DNA from: Rhodobacterales bacterium
GTDB lineage: Bacteria > Pseudomonadota > Alphaproteobacteria > Caulobacterales > Hyphomonadaceae
Direction: 5' to 3'
Assembly: GCA_014763715.1 (NCBI GenBank)
Contig: JACXUV010000036.1
Span: forward strand, 1-48,201
DNA length: 48,201 nucleotides
Positions within the stretch are counted from its first letter, which is position 1. Each line of letters begins with the position of its first letter. Below, in pieces: positions 42,701-48,201 of the stretch. The notes under the pieces were generated by a model, which did not search any database, was not told the DNA's origin, and worked only from the letters and a program-made list of their open reading frames with translations. A program made the translations under genes and the position numbers.

Positions 42701-43184
42701 GTTCCGGAAAGGCGCTGAATATGGCGTTGTCGACAGCCAGTACAATCTGGGCGTCCTCTATGAGCAAGGCCTTGGCATCAGCCCCAACCTGACAGAATCG
42801 CTGTTCTGGTTTGATGTGGCCAATCGCAATGGGGATGGCGGTGCACCTGCCAAGATTTCCGAACTGATCGAACGCGTCTCGCCGGAAGCCGCTGCCCAGG
42901 CACGCAGCCGCGCCGCCAGCTGGCAGCCCGCCGCCGCGAATGCCATCGCCAATGGCCGCTTCGGTGCCCAGCCCTGGAACATTGGCAATCCGCTTCAGGT
43001 CCAGGCTGTCCAGAAAGCTCTGAACGCCCTCGGCTACGCTGCCGGTACGCCTGATGGCATCATGGGCAATGGGACGGCCATGGCAATCCGTGACTACCAG
43101 CGCGCCAACGGCCTGCCAGTGACAGGCACGGTGACGGCAGAACTGATCGACAGACTGAACGCCGGCGCATCATATGGCGGCTGA
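39708..43184 (+). CDS. PodJ-like polar localisation factor (coiled coil, Sel1 repeats, peptidoglycan-binding domain)
   Basis: This encodes 1158 residues with the plan of Caulobacter PodJ, a polar organiser. The N-terminus (WAARGIDQRAREAAREAARS, GLTLGEYLDRLM) is a family motif. A long cytoplasmic coiled coil follows to about residue 520, then an acidic, Phe/Asp-rich disordered region at about 521-770. One transmembrane helix lies near 800-822. The periplasmic part carries Sel1-like repeats at about 902-1040 and a peptidoglycan-binding_1 domain at about 1088-1154. I chose the ATG at 39708 because AGGAG lies seven bases upstream, though an ATG at 39642 is in frame. A CtrA-type box lies upstream. 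It probably recruits polar proteins and anchors to the wall. Confidence 0.88.
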   Translation: MSQSGTWAARGIDQRAREAAREAARSEGLTLGEYLDRLMKVPAAELQPNEVPGQKDSHRPRPDSANEALERLTRRIEATEARSAMAITNMDNTIHDLVDRLEDNQQTTAAIAGHVEGVIDQLRETHEALKQKVRRLEEEDSQQDNLEALKALENALGKLASHVYEENELAQQETQAIKGRVESGFMDIIERVESMETQVEASRNETAEQIKQGVEQAALRAAGVARQVSERMDGLETKFQERLAALDSSEERLGATETRLEAVETDVSGALGSLDMRFDQIQNRLTRAETTTDAALKNLETTVSSLDERIGDVTSKMDPDLATRLRSEFETRFEEMMASVRDTVDAVRQELAEEITRTATAPADEAISEMKEALGDMQERLEASEARGEAAASEAVREEIERLGKTVSSRIDELAEDLTQRVHDSEARSAEAIEQIGDQVAAANNRLQLRQNEAIKTLAEQVDENRRKTDALLSEALTSVSERLDQMQFQANESLSPVQKAIAMLASRLESLEDSTAQSSVSDAPAMSVSELPEAEDVLLDDNELEAFGASGDFENFKDFDTFDTFAEFNDTDHADAQAEPVVSLPSEAIPADGTLDVAGAPTDTDDDAVAFEDEAEYTADTVDTDDTDVFEAGIESWESAPEESATDDPFDSFEDDFDAIRAAVEGLSFATQDEGAINAPGTLAENDTDSADSLSTLDGLEGLDEAHTEARESDIFDDEEFESLELPSAEAPAVEEELQAEGDADLETEKQLDADTADYLTRARRAAMAATSSKGTAQPARSSTRPSVKMISSGGSSRLPLIAAASAVAVAGVAAGGYLYLRGKQEAPALSTPVSTYVDPETTDAAASSLAINEEAVAEEEDLSAAEIEQDLFEEPAPSPQQAQYAAIPPVVTVQAAAASGNYIAQYQLAQEKLTSGDYADGADLMRKAAQKGLPIAQYALAKLHERGTGVPKDLTLAREWTEKAAAGGNVKAMHDLAVFMAEGEGGEQTYAGAVEWFRKGAEYGVVDSQYNLGVLYEQGLGISPNLTESLFWFDVANRNGDGGAPAKISELIERVSPEAAAQARSRAASWQPAAANAIANGRFGAQPWNIGNPLQVQAVQKALNALGYAAGTPDGIMGNGTAMAIRDYQRANGLPVTGTVTAELIDRLNAGASYGG

Positions 43185-43190
43185 TCTCAC

Positions 43191-43232
43191 CCGCCCTTAC
43201 GGTTTCACATAAGCGTAAGGGCGGTCTTTCTT
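43191..43232 (+). terminator. Terminator of the PodJ-like gene, embedded in the next gene's 3' end
   Basis: An 11-base perfect stem (CCGCCCTTACG, loop of 12 bases, CGTAAGGGCGG) followed by TCTTTCTT begins seven bases after the stop. It overlaps the last codons of the convergent amidohydrolase gene, whose stop is at 43197. Confidence 0.75.
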
Positions 43233-44468
43233 GTCCAGTGACAGATAACGATCACGCAATGCTGTCTGGCGTGAAGTCATGTCCTGCTGTTCGCCATCGA
43301 TGAAGACAGCATCAGCATTGGTTGTCACCTCAAGCGGATCGCCATCCCACGCGACGACATCAGCATGCGCCCCAGGCGCCAGAATACCGTAGCCAGACAG
43401 TCCATAGATTGCCGCCGGCGTAATGGTCAGCGCCTTCATCGCCTCATCCCAGTCCATGCCGTTGGCGACGGCATTACCAGCGATCTGTGTCATCAGGCGC
43501 GCAAGGTGAGTTGAATCATCCAGATTGACGATCGCAACCGGCACACCCGCCTTACTGAGGCGCGCTGCATTTTCCTGCGTTGCCGCGAGCTGGGAGAAGC
43601 TGGACGGCAAATTGGAAAAGCCATCAACAATGACCGGGATCTTCATCTTCGCCAGCCGGTCCGCCACACGCCAGCCCTCATCAGCGCCGAGAATGGCAAA
43701 CTTCAGGTTCCGGTTGGACTCGGCGAGATCCATGACAGCGTTCAGGTCTGACGCGCTGCGGGCATCGATCAGGATCAGTTGACGGCCGCGGGCAGCAGGC
43801 GCGAGCGCCTCTGCATCCCGGCGGGACAGGACATCCCCCTCCCCGCCTGCAATGTAACGCGTGGGATAGGCGCGGGCATCTTCGAATGCGGCACGCAACT
43901 GGGCCCAGGCCGCCGGACGCGAACCGCCAGCCAGCCCGGCGCCCCCCTCACCAAGCGTGATGAAGGTAAAGGCGTCAGACTTGATATCCGTATCCTGAGC
44001 GCCACTTGTATCAGCGATAAAGCCCTGGCCTGCGAAGAGGTTCGTAGAAGGCTGCGGGGCAACTGCCACGCGCGTTACCCCGCCAAGACGGCTGACATCG
44101 ACCGCGGTATCATCAGGATTGAAGCCATCAGAGGCATCCAGAGAAGCGGAAAAGCCCGACATGGCCGCAACGGCATCATTGGTCGAGTCTTCGGCGTCGA
44201 CCTCGATAATGCCCGTGCGCGAGAAAGCGGAAATCAGTCCTGGCGTCACCCATTCGGCGCTGATCACCGTAGCGCCTTCGGGCTTCGGCGTCGTCGATGG
44301 GCCGACTGCGGCGATCACGCCGTCGCGAATGACCACGACGCCATTTTCGATCATGCCGGCACCGGTGCCAGTCCACACCTTCTTGCCTTCGAGGACATAG
44401 GTTTCAGCCGAGGCGCCCATGGCGGCCACAGCGGCAATAGCGACACCTGCCATCAGCTTGCGGATCAT
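43197..44468 (-). CDS. Exported amidohydrolase-family protein lacking the HxH metal motif
   Basis: This encodes 423 residues with a signal peptide cut near ASA (residue 21) and an amidohydrolase-like beta-barrel fold. Family landmarks are present: VLEGKKVWTGTG, VTPGLI and the closing LAPGAHADVVAWDGDP. However, the position where active members have D-x-H-x-H right after VTPGLI reads SAFSR (residues 80-84), so the first metal-ligand pair is missing and activity is doubtful. It starts inside the end of the upstream gene, with ATG overlapping TGA, and is therefore translationally coupled to the paralogous, motif-complete amidohydrolase. It may form a non-catalytic partner of it. Its exact role is unknown. 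Confidence 0.85.
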   Translation of the reverse strand: MIRKLMAGVAIAAVAAMGASAETYVLEGKKVWTGTGAGMIENGVVVIRDGVIAAVGPSTTPKPEGATVISAEWVTPGLISAFSRTGIIEVDAEDSTNDAVAAMSGFSASLDASDGFNPDDTAVDVSRLGGVTRVAVAPQPSTNLFAGQGFIADTSGAQDTDIKSDAFTFITLGEGGAGLAGGSRPAAWAQLRAAFEDARAYPTRYIAGGEGDVLSRRDAEALAPAARGRQLILIDARSASDLNAVMDLAESNRNLKFAILGADEGWRVADRLAKMKIPVIVDGFSNLPSSFSQLAATQENAARLSKAGVPVAIVNLDDSTHLARLMTQIAGNAVANGMDWDEAMKALTITPAAIYGLSGYGILAPGAHADVVAWDGDPLEVTTNADAVFIDGEQQDMTSRQTALRDRYLSLDKKDRPYAYVKP

Positions 44469-45886
44469 TTCATGTCTCCTTCGCCAGGCTGGCCGAGTTC
44501 AAAGTCCCGCACGGGGCGGAAGGCGGCATCATTGCGGTCATACATGAGCGCGCCATCGATATAGACTTGGTCGGCCTTGGTGTAGACGCTGAACGGATTG
44601 CCGGACCAGATCACCACATCGGCCATCTTGCCGGGTTTCAGCGATCCAGTTCGGTCAGCGATGCCAAGCGACTTGGCCGGGTTCAGCGACAGCCACTCCC
44701 ACGCTGTCTCGATGGGGATGTCTATGCCGACCCGCTTCCCGTCTGCCCAGGCCTTGGCGGCTTCCTGATTGAGGCGCTGGATGCCGATGTCGCTGTCGGA
44801 GTGCACGATCGTACAGGCCCCCGCATTGGCGACCATCGGAATATTCTCCGGAATTCCATCATAGGCTTCCATCTTGAAGCCCCACCAGTCGGCCCACATG
44901 GAGGAGCAAGCCCCGTAATCTGCCAGCTTGTCGGCAATCTTGTAGCTCTCGACAGCGTGGTGGAAGGAGGTGACCTTGTAGCCGAACTCCTTCGACATAT
45001 CCATGATCTGCGCCATTTCATCGGCGCGGTAGCAATGCATGTGAACGAGGATTTCACCGGCCAGCACACCGGCCAGCGTATCGAGTTCAAGGTCACGCGC
45101 CGGCATCTCGCCGCCTTCGGCGGAATACTTGTCCCATTTGCGCTTGTACTCGGCCGCCTTGATCCAGGCCGCCCGGTAGCCCGCCATATTGCCCATCCGC
45201 GAGAAAGGCGCACCTCCGGGGAAAGAGCCATTGCCGTAGCCGTAGACCCGTTTCGGGTTTTCCCCGCAGGCCATTTTCAGCGTGTAGGGGGCGTTCGGAA
45301 ACTTCATTCCCTGAACGGTTCGTGCCGGCACATTCTTGAGCGTCACGCCGCGCCCGCCAAACAGGTTCGCACTGCCCGGCAGGATCTGCAGGGAGGTCAC
45401 CCCCCCGGCCAGCGCCCGGCCAAAACCCGGGTCCTGAGGCCAGACACCATGCTCGACCCAGACCTCTGACGTCACGGGGCCGGAAACCTCGTTGCCGTCC
45501 TGGTGTGCCGAAACAGACGGGGATGGATAAGCGCCAAGGTGGCTGTGATTGTCGATGATACCCGGCGTGACCCAGCGGCCAGCCGCATCGATCACTGTCG
45601 CCCCTTCAGGCGCCTGCAGATCCTTGCCGATGGCGGAGATCTTGCCATTCTGAAGAAGCAGGCTGCCATCTTCGATCTTCGCGCCTTCACCATCCAGAAT
45701 GGTTGCATGCGTTATCAGGACAGGCGCGTTGGGAAAGGCCTCATAAGTTGACGGATAGGGATTGGGACTGAATGGCTCGTTCGGTGTGAAGGGCTTGATC
45801 GCCGGGCCATCCCCCTCTCCGCTGCCACCACATGCTGCCAGAAAAATGGCCCCTGCGGCCAAAGCCGCCCAATTCCGTCTTGTCAT
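44465..45886 (-). CDS. Exported amidohydrolase lipoprotein
   Basis: This encodes 473 residues with a lipoprotein signal and lipobox (LAAC, Cys19) and a Gly/Pro-rich linker. The metal-dependent amidohydrolase fold is complete: Asp112, His114 and His116 in IIDNHSHLG, His residues in VHMHCYRADEM and TSFHHAVESYK, and an Asp in IVHSDSDIG. The C-terminal SLKPGKMADVVIWSGNPF is the family closing strand. It probably hydrolyses an amide, dipeptide or cyclic amide in the periplasm, resembling imidazolonepropionase-like and prolidase-like members. It is the first gene of a two-gene unit with the motif-deficient paralogue. The substrate is unknown. Confidence 0.87.
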   Translation of the reverse strand: MTRRNWAALAAGAIFLAACGGSGEGDGPAIKPFTPNEPFSPNPYPSTYEAFPNAPVLITHATILDGEGAKIEDGSLLLQNGKISAIGKDLQAPEGATVIDAAGRWVTPGIIDNHSHLGAYPSPSVSAHQDGNEVSGPVTSEVWVEHGVWPQDPGFGRALAGGVTSLQILPGSANLFGGRGVTLKNVPARTVQGMKFPNAPYTLKMACGENPKRVYGYGNGSFPGGAPFSRMGNMAGYRAAWIKAAEYKRKWDKYSAEGGEMPARDLELDTLAGVLAGEILVHMHCYRADEMAQIMDMSKEFGYKVTSFHHAVESYKIADKLADYGACSSMWADWWGFKMEAYDGIPENIPMVANAGACTIVHSDSDIGIQRLNQEAAKAWADGKRVGIDIPIETAWEWLSLNPAKSLGIADRTGSLKPGKMADVVIWSGNPFSVYTKADQVYIDGALMYDRNDAAFRPVRDFELGQPGEGDMK

Positions 45887-45968
45887 AATATGTCGCCCCG
45901 GTGCTTCCCGTTTCGTGCTGCCACCATAGAGCGCGGATCACGCCACGCTGCAAGGGATGCGACAGGAA

Positions 45969-46322
45969 TCAGTCGGCGCTGGCCTGCAGGTTGTCCCGTT
46001 TGTCACGGCCGAAAACGAGGCGCATCAGCCAGTTAGGCGCAAACCGTTCGACCCGCGGATGCCGGGCCATGATGCCCTCCATCCAGCGCCGCCCCCAGAC
46101 CGAGTTACGGCCAAGCAGGATGACACCTATAATTGCGATCGGCAGGCCAATCGGCAGGAACGGCGTCGCCATGCCGATCGGGATCGCCACGGCTATATGT
46201 ACCAGCCCCACAACCGCCAGCATTTGCCGGAAGGCACCCCGCACATGCCGACGGGCCGCGTCAAAAGGCTTCTGCAATGAGCCGGCGGGGGTATCAGTCA
46301 TGGGCGGTTCTGTTGAAGTCAT
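45969..46322 (-). CDS. Small membrane protein of unknown function
   Basis: This encodes 117 residues. Two hydrophobic stretches form the middle: about 34-52 (MLAVVGLVHIAVAIPIGMA) and 55-70 (LPIGLPIAIIGVILLG). They are followed by a basic tail with an Arg/Trp-rich motif (WGRRWMEGIMARHPRV). It is predicted as a two-helix inner membrane protein with both ends in the cytoplasm. It vaguely resembles small DUF454-like or PGPGW-type proteins but I cannot assign a family. An internal ATG at 46301 is an alternative start; neither has a clear ribosome binding site. Confidence 0.68.
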   Translation of the reverse strand: MTSTEPPMTDTPAGSLQKPFDAARRHVRGAFRQMLAVVGLVHIAVAIPIGMATPFLPIGLPIAIIGVILLGRNSVWGRRWMEGIMARHPRVERFAPNWLMRLVFGRDKRDNLQASAD

Positions 46323-46464
46323 GATCGGGATATGGGTTCAGAGCAAATTCATTGCCAAGTAAAATCACTTCCATGTGTCCAAACTCTGGCAACCAAGTTG
46401 CGCCATTGCTACACCTTTCCGCAGAAAGTGACTGGCGAAAGGGGCGCCGGACAGCGAGGATGAG

Positions 46465-47835
46465 ATGAAACTGCAGTCTATCCAGGCGCTCCGCGGCGTC
46501 GCGGCACTGCTTGTAGCACTTTCTCACCTCCATATGCTCGAGCTGAGATCCATCTCTGACAATGGCCTGGCTGAGCCGGGCTGGGTCGGTGGGCTGTTCA
46601 TCAATGGCTTTGCCGGGGTCGATCTCTTTTTCGTGATTTCCGGTTTCATAATGGTCTTCGTCACGCAGAACACAGGGACGGGCCGCAGACAGGCCGCGGA
46701 CTTCCTGTTTGCACGCGTCACACGGATCTATCCGGTCTGGTGGGCCTTTGCAGGTTGTATGACGATCTATGTGTTCACCGCACATGGGCTTTCGGGACAA
46801 AGCCCCACATGGCTCAAGGCGACCAATGGCCAGCCCCTTGTTCCCTTCCTGGTGAAATCCTTCCTGCTGGTCCCTCAACCGGCCTTTCCCATCCTGAATG
46901 TCGGCTGGACGCTCGTACACGAAGTCTATTTCTATCTTGTCTTCAGCCTGTTCATGCTGATGCCACGCAGACTGCTTCCGGTCTTGCTGGTCTTATGGGC
47001 AACTGTCGTGATCATAGGCTCTGCGATGGGGTACTCCCATCCTGCGGCCACGACATGGCTATCGCTGGCCGTTCACCCGATGACCCTGGAGTTCATTCTC
47101 GGGGCCTTTGCGGGCCTTGCTGTTACAAAGGGCCTGATCTGGCGCAGCGGTATACTGACCCTCTTGGCTACGCTCTGGCTTTTTGCGGCCTTGTGTGTTC
47201 TGGGAGAGCAAACACCGGCGCTAATCCACTGGAAGCGTGTGCTATGGTTTGGCCTTCCGGCCGCGCTGCTGGTTTACGCGTTTTCATGTCTCGACATTCA
47301 AAAGCGTCAAGCATGGCTTTTCCCGGCCCTGGTCGGCGGCCTGGTGACGCTCATACTCTTCCAGATGACAGGCCTGGACGGCAACAGCCCTGACGCGGCC
47401 AGACGGGATGCAACCTTGTTGTCTGTCACGGTCGGCGGCATCGCCATGCTTGTCGTCATCTGGTTCGGTTGGCTTCTCGGACAGGGCGCCCCCGAACTTC
47501 TACTTCGCTTGCGATCAAGCCTGAAACCACTGCTCTCCATTGCCGTGAAGCTCGGTGACTGGTCGTTTTCGCTCTATCTCTGCCACCTGATTGTCCTGAG
47601 TGCCGTGCGCAAGGTCTTCGAAGTTCTGGGCCGGAGTGAAAGCCTCGCGCCATTCTTCCGCCTTGGTCACCCCGGCTTGCTGGACAACATCCTCTATGTA
47701 GTCCTCGGGATGGCCGTCACCATCACGGCATCCTGGGTCAGTTACCGGATGTACGAGCATCCGGTGTCCGTGCTGTTCGGACACCTGCGCAAAAAACTGT
47801 TCCGCCGGGACCGGACAGAGCCAGTCCCGGCCTGA
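46465..47835 (+). CDS. Acyltransferase-3 family membrane protein (OafA/YrhL type)
   Basis: This 456-residue integral membrane protein with about ten helices resembles OafA. It probably transfers acetyl or another acyl group to a surface sugar, taking the donor from the cytoplasm. The N-terminal motif SIQALRGVAALLVALSH carries the family Arg and catalytic His near residue 20, and VDLFFVISGFIM is the second signature. A GAGGATGAG precedes the ATG. There is no C-terminal SGNH domain. It may modify capsule, O-antigen or another glycan, possibly one begun by the membrane transferase at 22704-23735, though they are far apart. The substrate is unknown. Confidence 0.9.
   Translation: MKLQSIQALRGVAALLVALSHLHMLELRSISDNGLAEPGWVGGLFINGFAGVDLFFVISGFIMVFVTQNTGTGRRQAADFLFARVTRIYPVWWAFAGCMTIYVFTAHGLSGQSPTWLKATNGQPLVPFLVKSFLLVPQPAFPILNVGWTLVHEVYFYLVFSLFMLMPRRLLPVLLVLWATVVIIGSAMGYSHPAATTWLSLAVHPMTLEFILGAFAGLAVTKGLIWRSGILTLLATLWLFAALCVLGEQTPALIHWKRVLWFGLPAALLVYAFSCLDIQKRQAWLFPALVGGLVTLILFQMTGLDGNSPDAARRDATLLSVTVGGIAMLVVIWFGWLLGQGAPELLLRLRSSLKPLLSIAVKLGDWSFSLYLCHLIVLSAVRKVFEVLGRSESLAPFFRLGHPGLLDNILYVVLGMAVTITASWVSYRMYEHPVSVLFGHLRKKLFRRDRTEPVPA
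47804..47831 (-). terminator. Possible terminator of gcvPB within the acyltransferase 3' end
   Basis: An eight-base inverted repeat (GCCGGGAC with its complement) and a 12-base loop lie within the last codons of the acyltransferase gene. Read on the minus strand, downstream of gcvPB, it is followed after about seven bases by six T residues. The distance to the T-tract makes it a weak candidate. Confidence 0.35.
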
Positions 47836-47844
47836 ACGTTTAGA

Positions 47845-48201
47845 CTACTCTGCAGCGACCGGCGGGGCCTCTTCAGGCTCCACCCATTTCAGCACAGGCT
47901 TGCGGGCCGCCTTCGTTTCATCCAGGCGGCGCATCGGCGCCAGGTAAGGCGCGCCTTTCAGCGTCTCGTCGCCCTGTGCCGCGCGGCGGGCGATGGATTC
48001 CAGCGCGTCGCAGAAACGGTCCAGCTCCGCCTTCGACTCCGACTCCGTCGGCTCGATCAGCATGGCGCCATGGACGACCAGCGGGAAGTACATCGTCATC
48101 GGATGGTATCCCTCGTCGATCAGTGCCTTGGCGATGTCGATGGTCTCGATACCTTCCGCCGTGAATGCATCAGAGAACAGCGCCTCGTGCATGCAATAGC
48201 C
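47845..48201 (-). CDS. gcvPB: Glycine dehydrogenase (decarboxylating) subunit 2, C-terminal part
   Basis: This partial gene runs off the right edge; the last 118 residues are visible. The sequence [26 protein letters not shown] and [22 protein letters not shown] is the characteristic C-terminus of the P-protein. The stop at 47845 follows an acidic tail ([11 protein letters not shown]). The split form (GcvPA plus GcvPB) is likely in this group, though the split itself is not visible. The P-protein decarboxylates glycine with PLP and loads the aminomethyl group onto GcvH. It converges with the acyltransferase, with only nine bases between. Confidence 0.93.
   Translation of the reverse strand, partial: GYCMHEALFSDAFTAEGIETIDIAKALIDEGYHPMTMYFPLVVHGAMLIEPTESESKAELDRFCDALESIARRAAQGDETLKGAPYLAPMRRLDETKAARKPVLKWVEPEEAPPVAAE

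Overview
The window reads as a GC-rich alphaproteobacterial chromosome, most likely from Hyphomonadaceae/Caulobacterales. The support is a PodJ-like polarity protein with a perfect CtrA-type box upstream, an RNase E with an acidic insert in its S1 domain and a Gly-Trp-Trp C-terminus, a CC0125-type lipoprotein, a split glycine dehydrogenase subunit (GcvPB) and a MerR-controlled acyl-CoA catabolic cluster. Taxonomy is inferred from gene content only. I saw no rRNA or tRNA genes, insertion sequences, prophage or CRISPR arrays. About 46 protein-coding genes are supported, two of them partial at the window edges.

Layout. 1-1177: start of an unidentified gene (possibly relA/spoT), rpoZ and a divergent NYN-domain protein. 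1263-7869: an M20 lipoprotein, then the nadA / secreted hypothetical / nadB / nadC operon for de novo NAD synthesis, followed by an SDR and a bidirectional terminator. 7947-15572 (minus): a SleB-type cell wall hydrolase, pyruvate phosphate dikinase, and glyS/glyQ, with an AT-rich stretch inside glyS. 15663-18728 (minus): a secreted protein with aromatic heptads, two tiny related membrane proteins, and a tightly overlapping lipoprotein-DUF2007-methyltransferase set. 18886-20696 (plus): polyprenyl diphosphate synthase and a transglutaminase-like protein. 20733-27631: an acyl-CoA dehydrogenase, a strongly AT-rich reading frame that looks like a lipoprotein lacking a start codon, then a minus-strand group with a MraY/WecA-type transferase, ispE, a TPR lipoprotein and AmiC. 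28063-30780: rne, preceded by a long leader.

31612-39473 (minus) is a beta-oxidation regulon: a MerR regulator, FadE-like dehydrogenase, second acyl-CoA dehydrogenase, small helical protein, hotdog thioesterase, thiolase and FadJ-type multienzyme protein. Two ACGT-NN-ACGT elements sit before the two transcription units and are the likely operators. 39708-48201: the PodJ-like protein, two tandem amidohydrolase-family exported proteins (one without the metal-binding HxH motif), a small membrane protein, an acyltransferase-3 membrane protein and the C-terminal part of gcvPB.

Most of the window is conserved housekeeping and catabolic sequence. I did not find a clear new defence or mobile system. 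The best leads are the paired microproteins, the start-less AT-rich lipoprotein, the AT-rich insert in glyS, the aromatic-heptad secreted protein, the Phe/Asp-rich linker in the PodJ-like protein, and the regulatory palindromes before nadA, podJ and the acyl-CoA genes.
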